Assembly (NCBI GenBank): GCA_035571515.1
Contig: DATNCQ010000039.1
Location: forward strand, 1 to 64,000
Source of the DNA: Gp6-AA40 sp035571515
GTDB lineage: Bacteria > Acidobacteriota > Vicinamibacteria > Vicinamibacterales > UBA2999
DNA: 64,000 nt
Direction of reading: 5' to 3'
Shown: piece by piece, positions 23,425 to 32,259 of the stretch
Layout: the number at the start of each line of letters is the position of its first letter
Position numbering within the stretch: the first letter of the stretch is position 1
Notes under the pieces: model-generated
Told to the model about the DNA's origin: nothing
Databases searched by the model: none
Seen by the model: only the letters and a program-made list of their open reading frames with translations
Translations under genes and position numbers: made by a program

Positions 23425-26355
23425 TTAGAACGTGACGCGGAAGCCGATCTGCCCGACGCGCTGTTCGGGCTGACCGAGGTCGCCTGCGTACGCGCTGGGC
23501 TGCATGAACGAGGTGAGCGGAACGCCGGCGCCGCTGAGGCGGCGCGTCGTCAGCGCGATGAACGGGTTCTTCGCGTTGAAGAGATTGAAGACCTCGGCGA
23601 TCCCGTCGACGCGCGCGCTCCCGCCCAGCCGGAAGCCCTTGCTGACGCGGAGATTCAGCTGCGAGAACGGCGCCCGCCAGCTGCAGTTGACCGTCTCGCA
23701 CGGGCCGATGTCCTTGAACGCGGCGCTGCCATCCGCGTTCAGCCCCGTGTAGCGGTAGGCGAGCGCGGTCTTGTCGTTGTTGTTGCCGTCGGCGTTCAAA
23801 TCGAGCCCTTCGAACGAGTGCGTCGGCAGCGCCGACTGATACATGAACATCGGCGCCACGTCGATGCCGAACGGCGCTTCGACGATGGCCGTCAGCGACA
23901 CCCGGTGCCGCGCGTCGGTGCGCGTCAGCGGCGCGTCCTGCACCGCGGCGAACGGATGGCGCACGTCCTGCACCAGGTTCGCATCCGTCTCGTCGGCGGC
24001 GCTGCCGATGATGCTGGTGGCGTCGGCCAGCGTGTACGACGCAGTCAGGTCGAGATGACGCGACATCCGGCGATTGAGCGACAGGATGAGCGCCTGATAG
24101 CGGCTCGTGCCGTCGCTGAGCGCGACGCGGAACTGGTTCGAGTTCGGCTGGATGGCCAGGCCGGCGAGATAGCGCTGGCCGTTCACCAGCTGGTTGATGC
24201 GCAGCCGCGTGTTGACGTTCCGCCCGTTGGCGCGGACGACATCGACGGCCAGCGCGGTTGACGAGCCGACCTGGTGGACCCAGCCGGCGTTGACCTGTTG
24301 CGTGTACGGCTGCTCGAGCAGCGGCGACTGCACCTGGCCGGCCAGCGGCGGAATGTTGGGGTTGACCTGGTTCTGCGACGCAATCGTCGACAGCGGATCG
24401 GTCGCGCGGAAGAACGAGCCGTCCGCCTTGCGGATGCCCGCGGGATTGGTCACCAGGAAGCTGATGCCCCCGCCACCCTGTGCGTCGATGGCCGCATTCA
24501 GCGCGTTCTGGTTCGTATAGGCGAAGTCCGTGTACAGCCCCCAGCCCGCGCGCACGACGTCGCGTCCGTTGCCGCGCACGTCGTAGGCGAAGCCCACTCG
24601 CGGCTGGATGTTGTTCCGGTCCGCCTTCGTTGCCTTGCCGAAGTCGTCGAGGACCGTACCCGCGAAACGCCCCGCGGCACCGGCAGCCTGCATCACCTGG
24701 AAGTTCGGGTTCCTGCTCTGGTCGAGCGGCATGCCCGACACGTAGTCGTAGCGCACGCCGGCGTTGACGGTGACCTTGCTCGTCGCCCGCCAGTCGTCCT
24801 GGACGTAGCCGGAGTAGAACTGCAGCGGAATATCCGCCTGCACCGCGCTGCCGATGACCTGCACCTGCTGCACCGGCGCGTTCACGTCGTTGGCGGCCAT
24901 CGTGAAGAAGCCGCCGAGGCCCGACGCCGTGCTGATGAAGAGGCGCGGCTCGTGAATCCAGTTCACGCCGGCGCGCATGTTGTGTTCGAGACCGCCGAAC
25001 CGCCGCGAGGTCCAGCTGACGTCGTCACGCAGCTGCCACTTCGTCTGCTCGGTCGTCTGCGGCGCCCCCGGGTTGTTGCCGGCGATGACCATGTTCGGGA
25101 ACATGAGCACCGGCTGCGTGGTGTTGCCGGGGATCGCGTTGTCGAAGGTCGAGAACTGGACGATCAGTTCGTTCAGCTTCGTGCCGCCGAACACCCAGTT
25201 GTCGCCGGCGTTGAGCGAATGGAACGTGTTCGTGCTGGTCGACCAGGTATCACGCGTGTTGCGCAGCGCCGCGCCGCTCGGCGACGAACTGCCGTCGTAG
25301 CCGTAGCGGACCGACAGGTAGTGGGCGGCGTTGACGTTGGCGGTCAGCCTGCCGGTGAACAGGTTCTCGCGCACGGGAATCGGGAACACCCCGTCCTCGG
25401 CCGGAAAGAGGCCGAGCGTGTTGATCGCCTGCTTCGTGTCCTGCTGCGTCCGCTCGAAGGCGCCGAAGTAGAACACCCTGTTGAGCGCGACCGGTCCGCC
25501 CACGCTGCCGCCGTACTGATAGCGCCGATAGGCCTGCTTCGGCACGCCGGCCTGGCGCTCCGATTCCGTCTTCGCGTTCATCGCGGTGTCGCGGAACAGC
25601 GTGAACGCGCTGCCGCGCATGTCGTTGGTGCCGCTCTTGGTCACGACGTTGAGCACGCCGGCGCCGCGGCCGTACTGCGCGTCGAAACGCTGCGTCATGA
25701 CGTGGAACTGCTGGATGCCCTCGAGCGGATACATCTGCGCCAGCCCGCCGACCGTGTCGTCGGTGTTGTCGCCGCCGTCCACGATGTACTCGACGTTGCG
25801 CCCGTTGCCGCCGCCGATTTGCGGCGCGTACTGCGTCGCCTTCGTCGAATCCGAGTGGAAGCCGATGCCGACGCCGGGAACGGTCGCCGCGAGGTTCGCG
25901 AACTGGCGGCCGTTGAGCGGCAGGCGCTCGATGCGGTTCAGATCCACCACCTGTCCGACAGACGACGACGTCGTCGGGATGAGCGGCGTCTCGCCGACGA
26001 CGGTGACCGTCTCGGCCACCTGCGCCAGGCGGAGCATCACGTTCAGCACCGTGGTCTGCGAGACGTCGACGACGATGCCCTTGCGTTCGAGGCGCGTGAA
26101 CCCGGACAGCTCCGCGACGACGTCGTAGGTGCCGACCGGCATCGCGTTCAGGTGATAGAGACCTTCACTGTCGCTGACGTCGGTCCGGACGAGGCCCGTC
26201 GCCGGGCTCGTGGCGGTGATGGTCGCGCCAGGGACAGCAATCTCCTGCGGATCGAGTACGCGGCCGGAAATGGTCCCGGTCGTCTGCTGGGCAAATGTGG
26301 GGTGGGCTGCCAGTGTCACCGCGATCGCGGCAAGCAGCCGGACAAACGTCTTCAT
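23425..26355 (-). CDS. Oar-like TonB-dependent outer-membrane receptor (second)
   Basis: This 976-residue protein has a signal peptide (about 1-22). A carboxypeptidase-regulatory-like domain follows at about 25-110 (GTISGRVLDPQEIAVPGATI, GLYHLNAMPVGTYDVVAELS), then a plug (VVDLNRIERLPLNGRQFANL) and a beta-barrel ending in Phe (GFRVTF). It differs in detail from the receptor at 3400 and is not a recent duplicate. GGAGGATCTG precedes ATG 26355. The ligand is unknown. The upstream 219 bases to 26574 hold its promoter and the leader of the small divergent gene. Confidence 0.92.
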   Translation of the reverse strand: MKTFVRLLAAIAVTLAAHPTFAQQTTGTISGRVLDPQEIAVPGATITATSPATGLVRTDVSDSEGLYHLNAMPVGTYDVVAELSGFTRLERKGIVVDVSQTTVLNVMLRLAQVAETVTVVGETPLIPTTSSSVGQVVDLNRIERLPLNGRQFANLAATVPGVGIGFHSDSTKATQYAPQIGGGNGRNVEYIVDGGDNTDDTVGGLAQMYPLEGIQQFHVMTQRFDAQYGRGAGVLNVVTKSGTNDMRGSAFTLFRDTAMNAKTESERQAGVPKQAYRRYQYGGSVGGPVALNRVFYFGAFERTQQDTKQAINTLGLFPAEDGVFPIPVRENLFTGRLTANVNAAHYLSVRYGYDGSSSPSGAALRNTRDTWSTSTNTFHSLNAGDNWVFGGTKLNELIVQFSTFDNAIPGNTTQPVLMFPNMVIAGNNPGAPQTTEQTKWQLRDDVSWTSRRFGGLEHNMRAGVNWIHEPRLFISTASGLGGFFTMAANDVNAPVQQVQVIGSAVQADIPLQFYSGYVQDDWRATSKVTVNAGVRYDYVSGMPLDQSRNPNFQVMQAAGAAGRFAGTVLDDFGKATKADRNNIQPRVGFAYDVRGNGRDVVRAGWGLYTDFAYTNQNALNAAIDAQGGGGISFLVTNPAGIRKADGSFFRATDPLSTIASQNQVNPNIPPLAGQVQSPLLEQPYTQQVNAGWVHQVGSSTALAVDVVRANGRNVNTRLRINQLVNGQRYLAGLAIQPNSNQFRVALSDGTSRYQALILSLNRRMSRHLDLTASYTLADATSIIGSAADETDANLVQDVRHPFAAVQDAPLTRTDARHRVSLTAIVEAPFGIDVAPMFMYQSALPTHSFEGLDLNADGNNNDKTALAYRYTGLNADGSAAFKDIGPCETVNCSWRAPFSQLNLRVSKGFRLGGSARVDGIAEVFNLFNAKNPFIALTTRRLSGAGVPLTSFMQPSAYAGDLGQPEQRVGQIGFRVTF

Positions 26356-26574
26356 CAGATCCTCCGGGGGGCCAGCACGGCGCCTGATGACCGCCGCGGG
26401 AATCCCGTGACCCCTGTTATCGGCCGCGCTGAAGTGGCCGTCAGTCGCCGCCAGTCGTCATGTTGACGCTGGTGCACGCTGCCTGCACACCTTTTCCACA
26501 TCTCGTTTTCCCTAGGGGCTACGATACGCGACTACGGAACCGCCTGTAGCGGCCAGTAGGACTGCCACCTACAT

Positions 26575-26796
26575 ATGTTGATGGCACAAATCTACGTCGT
26601 CGGGGTGCTGGTGGGGCTGGTCGCCACCCAGGGGGGAGTCGCAACCCGGCTCGGCCTCGCGCTGCTCTGGCCGCTCGGCCCGCTGGCCTTCATCATAACG
26701 GTCGCGGGGCTGGCTGTCGCGGCCGCTATCGCTTTCCCGGTCTTCGGAGTGGTCCTCGCCGCCGCGCTCGCCGCGGCCTGGTGGAGCGTCCGCTAG
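26575..26796 (+). CDS. Small membrane protein, unknown
   Basis: The 73-residue product is almost entirely hydrophobic, with segments at about 4-20, 27-45 and 46-70 (GLAVAAAIAFPVFGVVLAAA). There is no recognised motif and the start (ATG 26575 or the ATG two codons later) lacks a clear ribosome-binding site. It overlaps the 3' end of the convergent polyphosphate kinase gene by four bases. Confidence 0.5.
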   Translation: MLMAQIYVVGVLVGLVATQGGVATRLGLALLWPLGPLAFIITVAGLAVAAAIAFPVFGVVLAAALAAAWWSVR

Positions 26797-28979
26797 TCGT
26801 TGGTCTCCGTGTAATGCTGCAGCAGGAAGTGCTGCGAGTTGAACGGACCCGCCGGCGCCTGCGGCCTCGAGTAGCGGCCGGTTGAATCGAGCACCATCGC
26901 GCGCTCGGTGTCCTGCAGGTAGGCGTGGAGCACGACGTCGCGGAGGTGCTCGACGATCTCGTTGTCGCGAATCGGCGTCAGCGTCTCGACACGGCGATCG
27001 AGGTTGCGCTCCATCAGGTCGGCGCTGCCGATGTACATCTCCTCGTGGCCGCCGTTGTTGAACCAGAAGATGCGCGAGTGCTCGAGGAAGCGCCCGACGA
27101 TCGAGCGCACCTGGATGTTCTCGCTGACGCCCGGGATGCCGGGGCGCAGGCTGCAGATGCCGCGCACGATCAGGTCCATCTGCACACCCGCCTGCGACGC
27201 GCGGTAGAGCACGCGGATCATCTGGTCGTCGGTGATGGCGTTGACCTTCAGGATCATCCGCGCCGGCCGCCCCGCCTTCGCGTGCTCCGCCTCGCGGTTG
27301 ATCAGCTCACACAGCCGCGTGCGCAGCTGCACGGGCGCCACGAGCATCGAGCGGTAGTCCTTCTGGTTCGAATAGCCCGTCAGGTAGTTGAAGACGTCGG
27401 AGACGTCGCTGACGATGTCGGGGTCGGCGGTGAAGTAGCCGACGTCCGTGTAGACCTTCGACGTATCGGGGTTGTAGTTGCCGGTGCTCGTGTGCGCGTA
27501 GCGCTGGATGCCGTCGCCTTCCTGCCGCACGATGAGGCAGAGCTTGGCGTGCGTCTTCAGGTCCGCGAAGCCGTAGACGACGTGGATGCCGTGCGACTCC
27601 AGCCGCTTCGCCCAGAGGATGTTGTTGCGCTCGTCGAAGCGCGCCTTCAGCTCCACCAGCACGGCGACCTGCTTGCCCGCCTCGGCCGCCTGGATCAACA
27701 GGTTGATCAGCGGCGAGTTCGAGCCGATGCGGTAGAGCGTGATCTTGATCGCGGCGACGTGCGGATCCTTGACCGCGGCGCGCAGGAAGGCCTCCACCGA
27801 TCCGAACGACTGATACGGATGGTGCACGAGCACGTCCTGGTAGCGCAGCTGATCGAACAGCACCTCCGGGTCTTCGTCGAGGCGCCAGAGCGCGCGCGGC
27901 GAGAACGGCGGGTACTTCAGCTCGGGGCGGTGGATGGTCGTCAGCTGCATCCAGTCGCCGAACCCGAGGCGGTACGCCGTCCGCATGATGACGTCTTCGC
28001 TGACGGCGAAGTTCTCGGCGAGGATGTTGAGCACGCGCGCCGGCATCGCCGCGTCGACCTGCAGCAGCGAGATCGCGCCGTGACGGAGCTGCTTCAGGCT
28101 GCGGTCCACGGTCTCGAGCAGGTCGTCGGCCTCGTCCTGCTCGATCTCGAGGTCGGCGTCGCGGATGACGCGGAACAGGTGCGCGCTCTTCACCTGCGTG
28201 CCCGGGAAGAGCTCCTGCATGTTCGCCTGGATCACGTCCTCGACGAAGACGAACGTCTGCCCCTCTTCGCCGGCGATGTTCGCCGGCAGCTGCACGAAGC
28301 GCGGCAGCACGTCCGGCACCTTGACGCGCGCGAACTTGGTGCGGTTGCCGTGGCGCACCACCACGGCGAAGTTCTTGCTCAGGTTCGAAATCAGCGGGAA
28401 CGGATGCCCGGGGTCGAACGCCAGCGGCGTGAGCACCGGGTAGATCTCGCGCGTGAAGTACGCGGCGAGGTACTCCCGCATCTGCGGCGTCCACGCGTCG
28501 GGTTCGAGCAGCGTGATGTGCTCCGCCGCCAGCAGCACGCGCAGCTCGTTCCAGCACGCGGCCTGGTCGTCGATCTGCTTGCGCGCGCGCGTGCGCATCG
28601 CGTAGAGCTGCTGCTCGGTGTTGTAGCCGTCGGGCGCGACGTCCTCGATGCCCTCGCGCAGCTTCTTCAGCGTCGTCGCCACGCGAATCATGAAGAACTC
28701 GTCGAGGTTGGTGCCGACGATCGACAGGAACTTCACGCGCTCGAGCAGCGGATGCGACGGGTCGGTCGCCTGCGCCAGCACGCGCTCGTCGAACTCGAGC
28801 CAGCTGAGCTCGCGATTGATGTACAGCGCCGGATTCTTCAGATCGTTCGGGTCGATCTTCGTGTCGGCCGCGCGAGGCGGGATGACGCGAAGGACCGGCT
28901 TGACGCGCGTCGTCGCCCGTGTTCGCCGCTCGTTGCGTTGCCGCCGTTCGGCAACTGCCGCATCCGCTGGGGAGTCCAT
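26793..28979 (-). CDS. ppk1: Polyphosphate kinase 1
   Basis: This 728-residue protein has the four-domain Ppk1 layout: N-terminal domain (YINRELSWLEFDERVLAQA), head domain, and two phospholipase-D-like catalytic domains. They carry the phospho-histidine in LKTHAKLCLIVR and the second histidine region in GHEEMYIGSADLMERNLDRR. It polymerises the gamma-phosphate of ATP into inorganic polyphosphate and runs in reverse. The first 45 residues are a basic, low-complexity extension. The gene diverges from the dehydratase-like gene across about 200 bases. Confidence 0.95.
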   Translation of the reverse strand: MDSPADAAVAERRQRNERRTRATTRVKPVLRVIPPRAADTKIDPNDLKNPALYINRELSWLEFDERVLAQATDPSHPLLERVKFLSIVGTNLDEFFMIRVATTLKKLREGIEDVAPDGYNTEQQLYAMRTRARKQIDDQAACWNELRVLLAAEHITLLEPDAWTPQMREYLAAYFTREIYPVLTPLAFDPGHPFPLISNLSKNFAVVVRHGNRTKFARVKVPDVLPRFVQLPANIAGEEGQTFVFVEDVIQANMQELFPGTQVKSAHLFRVIRDADLEIEQDEADDLLETVDRSLKQLRHGAISLLQVDAAMPARVLNILAENFAVSEDVIMRTAYRLGFGDWMQLTTIHRPELKYPPFSPRALWRLDEDPEVLFDQLRYQDVLVHHPYQSFGSVEAFLRAAVKDPHVAAIKITLYRIGSNSPLINLLIQAAEAGKQVAVLVELKARFDERNNILWAKRLESHGIHVVYGFADLKTHAKLCLIVRQEGDGIQRYAHTSTGNYNPDTSKVYTDVGYFTADPDIVSDVSDVFNYLTGYSNQKDYRSMLVAPVQLRTRLCELINREAEHAKAGRPARMILKVNAITDDQMIRVLYRASQAGVQMDLIVRGICSLRPGIPGVSENIQVRSIVGRFLEHSRIFWFNNGGHEEMYIGSADLMERNLDRRVETLTPIRDNEIVEHLRDVVLHAYLQDTERAMVLDSTGRYSRPQAPAGPFNSQHFLLQHYTETND

Positions 28980-29052
28980 ATCAGCCGGTGGGGAGAATGA
29001 GGCCGCGAATCATACCAGACTCATGTGACGCGGTTGAGCTTGCGCGGTCTGC

Positions 29053-29101
29053 CATCCGTCCCACATAAAACTCTGCAGGACGGATGCCGCTTTGTTGCGG
29101 C
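29053..29101. promoter_or_regulatory. Tandem inverted repeats upstream of the dehydratase gene
   Basis: CATCCGTCC (29053-29061) and GGACGGATG (29078-29086) are perfect 9-bp arms around an AT-richer loop. GCCGC (29086-29090) and GCGGC (29097-29101) form a second hairpin directly after. It could be an operator between the divergent ppk1 and dehydratase genes or a structured RNA leader. Confidence 0.45.
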
Positions 29102-29165
29102 TATTTAGCCTCACTTTTCGCCCTGCTGGCGAATGGTCGTGCCCCGTTGTGGGCAACTCATGTCG

Positions 29166-29171
29166 TACGAT
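29166..29171 (+). promoter_or_regulatory. -10-like TACGAT 8 bases before ATG 29180
   Basis: TACGAT lies 8 bases before the chosen start and the start has no Shine-Dalgarno sequence, consistent with a leaderless or nearly leaderless message. No convincing -35 is seen. Confidence 0.35.
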
Positions 29172-29179
29172 TCGAACAA

Positions 29180-31231
29180 ATGCAGGCAATCACGGCCGCA
29201 AGACTGAAACCGGGGGCGGCGGTTGACGACCTCGGCCGCGCCGAGCGTATCGGGACGGAGACATCGGCGGCGGCCGGCGTCATCCGCGGGAAGGCGCTCA
29301 TCTTCTGGGATCCGAAACTGCCCGGCACGAAGTTCGGCCGGAAGCTCGACGCGATCGACACCGACCAGATCACCCCCGCCGCCGACTGCGTGTCGGAAAG
29401 CCTCGACACGCTCGACGAGCGATGGAAGGCCGGATCGTTCCGCTACCTGATGCCCGATTTCCGCGAGCGGGTACATCGCGGCGAGACATTTGTCGTCGCC
29501 GGCGATCGCTTCGCGATCGGTTCGTCGCGCGAGATGAGCCCGGCGGGCCTGAAGGGGGTCGCCGAGGAAGCCGGTCTCGAGATGGTGATCGTCTGCGGCA
29601 ACAACATGGGCGACATCTTCCGCCGCAACGCGCTCAACCTCGGCCTGCAGGTCGTCCAGAGCCCCGAGGCCGTCGCGGACGCGCGCGACGGCGACGAGTT
29701 CGCCTTCGATCCGTCCTCGCGGCAACTCACCAACGTCACCCAGGGCAGGACCTACGACCCGGTGCCGCTGACGCCGAAGGAAGACGAAATCCGCCGCACC
29801 GGCGGCATCTTCGCCGTCGGCCGCCGCGAATTTCGCGCCTCGGTCGAACGCGCGCCGTCGGTGGAGTTTCCGCCGCCGGATCTCGCGCGGCGGATGACGA
29901 CGACCGAGCAGATCATCTGGGCGCACCGGGTGGACAAGAGCCGCCGCGAGCTGCGGCCCGGTGACACGCTGCAGGTCTACGCCGACCTGCTTCCCGCCTC
30001 CGACGGGACCGCGCCGTTTGCCATCCACACCTTCAACCAGATCACCGGCGGCGGCACCATCTACCCGCGGCAGGCGGCCATCGCCAACGATCACTTCGTC
30101 TTCACCGGGCGCGACGACGACGAGCGGCAGACGGCGATCGGGCGCGCGTTCGCGAAGGAGCACGGGCTCGAGAAGCCGTACTACGCGACGCCGGGCGACG
30201 GCATCTTCCATTTCTATTTTCCGGAGCAGGGCCTGGTGGCGCCGGGACAGTTCATTCCCGGCGCGGACTCACACAGCCGCGCGTACGGCGCCTACGGAGC
30301 GGTCGGCATCGGCGTCGGCTCGACGACGCTCGGCTTCGGATGGGCGACGGGCTACGTGTACTGCACGCTCGCGAAGGCGAGGCGGGTGACCTTCGCCGGC
30401 CGCCTGCAGCCGTGGGTGAGCGGCAAGGACATCGTCCTCGAGCTGCTGCGGCGCTGGGGCGCGCAGCAGTCGCAGGGGATGTCGGTTGAATTCGTGGACG
30501 CGAACCGGCAGCTGCCGATCGCCTACCGCAACACGATCGCCAACATGATGGCGGAGGCGGAAGCGCTCAACGGCATCTTCGCGGCCGACGACACCACCTA
30601 TGCGTGGTACGCGAGCAAGGGCGTCCGCGACCTGCCGTACCCGCGCATCGAGCCTGGCGCTGACGCGCGCTACGACATCGACGAGACGCTGTCGCTCGCC
30701 GACGTGCAGCCGATGATCGCCAAGCCGTTCAGCCCGGGCAACGCGTTCCCGGCCGGCGAGGTCGCGCGCGAGCGCATCGAGTTCGACAAGGCGCTGATCG
30801 GCTCGTGCACCAACGGCAGCTACGACGACCTGCTGCAGGCGGCGCTCGTCATCTACAACGCCCGCGCCAGGGGCGTCCGCAAGGCCGCGCGCACCTTCGT
30901 CGTCTTTCCGGGCTCGGGTGGTGTCGCGAAGCAGATCGAGCGGCCCGACCCGCGGCTGGGCGGCGAGTCGATCGCCGCGGTCTTCCGGTCGGTCGGCGGA
31001 GAGATCCGCGCATCGTGGTGCGGCCCCTGTTTCGGCCAGGGACCGGATGCGTTACAGAAAGGCGAGCGCGCGATCACGTCGTTCAATCGCAACTGGCAGA
31101 ACCGCATGGGCGTCGGCGGCGAGGGCTACCTGGCGAGTCCGGCCGTCGTGGCCGCGTCGGCGCTCGCCGGCTACATGGCGCCGCCGTCGGAGCTCGGGCT
31201 GCAGTGGGATCCCGAGCAGTACGGGATTTGA
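29180..31231 (+). CDS. Aconitase/3-isopropylmalate dehydratase-type hydro-lyase, swivel domain first
   Basis: This 683-residue single chain holds both subunit types of an aconitase-superfamily hydro-lyase. The swivel (small-subunit, LeuD-like) domain is N-terminal at about 35-170, with DTDQITP at 60-66 and IGSSRE at 113-118. The large, Fe-S-binding part follows at about 235-683, with DSHSRAYGA at 363-371 and cluster cysteines Cys543 (GSCTNGS), Cys614 and Cys617 (WCGPCFGQG). The catalytic serine and arginine of the swivel are present, but SREH reads SREM. The usual AcnA order is reversed; AcnB has swivel before catalytic domains but also a HEAT-like domain, absent here. The substrate could be citrate, isopropylmalate or a homologue. 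Confidence 0.85.
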   Translation: MQAITAARLKPGAAVDDLGRAERIGTETSAAAGVIRGKALIFWDPKLPGTKFGRKLDAIDTDQITPAADCVSESLDTLDERWKAGSFRYLMPDFRERVHRGETFVVAGDRFAIGSSREMSPAGLKGVAEEAGLEMVIVCGNNMGDIFRRNALNLGLQVVQSPEAVADARDGDEFAFDPSSRQLTNVTQGRTYDPVPLTPKEDEIRRTGGIFAVGRREFRASVERAPSVEFPPPDLARRMTTTEQIIWAHRVDKSRRELRPGDTLQVYADLLPASDGTAPFAIHTFNQITGGGTIYPRQAAIANDHFVFTGRDDDERQTAIGRAFAKEHGLEKPYYATPGDGIFHFYFPEQGLVAPGQFIPGADSHSRAYGAYGAVGIGVGSTTLGFGWATGYVYCTLAKARRVTFAGRLQPWVSGKDIVLELLRRWGAQQSQGMSVEFVDANRQLPIAYRNTIANMMAEAEALNGIFAADDTTYAWYASKGVRDLPYPRIEPGADARYDIDETLSLADVQPMIAKPFSPGNAFPAGEVARERIEFDKALIGSCTNGSYDDLLQAALVIYNARARGVRKAARTFVVFPGSGGVAKQIERPDPRLGGESIAAVFRSVGGEIRASWCGPCFGQGPDALQKGERAITSFNRNWQNRMGVGGEGYLASPAVVAASALAGYMAPPSELGLQWDPEQYGI

Positions 31232-31270
31232 GATCTGATCCAAGGGCCGACCCCGGAATTTGAATCGTAG

Positions 31271-31292
31271 GGGCCGACCTTCAGGTCGGCCC
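31271..31292. repeat. Perfect hairpin GGGCCGACC/GGTCGGCCC
   Basis: Nine-base arms (31271-31279, 31284-31292) enclose TTCA, between the dehydratase and lysozyme-like genes. It is a possible terminator without a T-run. The hairpin at 45328-45349 has a similar frame. Confidence 0.65.
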
Positions 31293-31309
31293 GAGGGAGA
31301 TTGCACCGC

Positions 31310-32149
31310 ATGGTGTTGAAGAGAGGCCACAACGGCGACCCCGTCAAGGTGCTGCAGCGCGGCCTGAACAAGCTCGGCGCGATGCTGCTCGTCGACGGTG
31401 ACTACGGCGCGGGCACGGAAGCCGCCGTCGCCGACGCGCGCCAGACGCTCGCGATGCCCGGGCCAGCCGATGTCGCAGACGACGGCTTGCAGGCGGCGGT
31501 GGCGGCGATCCCGGACCCGTTTCCCCCGCTGACCGCCGCCGGCATCACGTTCATCGCGCGCCAGGAAGTCAGCGACGCCGCGCGCTACCGCACGAAATAC
31601 CAGACGCCGTGCTGGCCGGGCAAGAGAAGCGGCATCACGATTGGCATCGGCTACGACTGTTCGTTCGTGGGAGAGAAGCAGCTGCGTGCCGATTGGGCCG
31701 CCCTCGAGCCGGACGCCATCACGAAGCTGGCGGGTGTCGTCAGGCAGGTCGGGTCCGACGCGCTGCTGACGCAGGTCAACGCGGTGGTGGTGCCGCTCTT
31801 CGCCGCCATGAAGGTCTTCACGACCACGACGCTGCCGCGCTACGTCGCGGACGCGCGTCGGGCCTTTCCGCAGATTGACGAGCTGCCGCCGGCACGGCTG
31901 AGCGCGATGATCAGCCTGGTTTACAACCGCGGCGCGGGCCTGAAGGACCTGAACACGCTGAAGGAGGACCGGAAGGAGATGCGCAACATCCGCGCGCTGC
32001 TGGCCGCGGGCGAAATCGAGGGCGTCGCGGCGCAGTTCGAACTGATGACGCGGCTATGGGATCCGGACAAAGAAAAAGGACTGATTCAACGCCGCCGGGA
32101 CGAAGCGGCGCTCTGGAGGGACGGCTTCGCGGCGCTGAAGCTTGAGTGA
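31310..32149 (+). CDS. Peptidoglycan-binding/lysozyme-like protein
   Basis: This 279-residue protein has an N-terminal peptidoglycan-binding-1-like repeat at about 1-65 (LKRGHNGDPVKVLQRGLNKLG, DGDYGAGTEAAV). A lysozyme-superfamily domain follows at about 75-275, with the likely catalytic glutamate in TFIARQE and the downstream signature GITIGIGYDC and LSAMISLVYNRG. It would cleave or bind murein. No signal peptide is evident, as in endolysins and toxin-type muramidases, but no phage genes surround it. ATG 31310 follows GAGGGAGA. A second hairpin lies just after its stop. Confidence 0.78.
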   Translation: MVLKRGHNGDPVKVLQRGLNKLGAMLLVDGDYGAGTEAAVADARQTLAMPGPADVADDGLQAAVAAIPDPFPPLTAAGITFIARQEVSDAARYRTKYQTPCWPGKRSGITIGIGYDCSFVGEKQLRADWAALEPDAITKLAGVVRQVGSDALLTQVNAVVVPLFAAMKVFTTTTLPRYVADARRAFPQIDELPPARLSAMISLVYNRGAGLKDLNTLKEDRKEMRNIRALLAAGEIEGVAAQFELMTRLWDPDKEKGLIQRRRDEAALWRDGFAALKLE

Positions 32150-32166
32150 TAGAGTACCGACCCTAG

Positions 32167-32183
32167 CCCCGCCGCAGGCGGGG
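32167..32183. terminator. Stem-loop CCCCGCC-GCA-GGCGGGG
   Basis: A perfect 7-bp G+C-rich stem with a 3-base loop lies 17 bases after the lysozyme-like gene. There is no T-run, so its terminator role is inferred. Confidence 0.5.
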
Positions 32184-32199
32184 CAAGGAAACGCTGCAA

Positions 32200-32259
32200 C
32201 TAGCGAGGCGGAGCTGAGATGGATACATGCTTGCCTATCCGACCGCGGGGCCTCGCTAG
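32200..32259. repeat. Inverted repeat CTAGCGAGGC/GCCTCGCTAG spanning the VWFA gene start
   Basis: Arms at 32200-32209 and 32250-32259 flank the first start codon (ATG 32219) of the VWFA/TPR gene. An mRNA hairpin here would cover that start and its ribosome-binding site. Confidence 0.5.

Noticed and set aside
3400..26355. The two TonB receptors as a recent duplication
   Set aside because: They share only domain order and general motifs; plug and barrel sequences differ widely.
31310..32149. Prophage remnant around the lysozyme-like gene
   Set aside because: Neighbouring genes are metabolic or envelope genes, and no integrase, holin, capsid or tail gene is visible.
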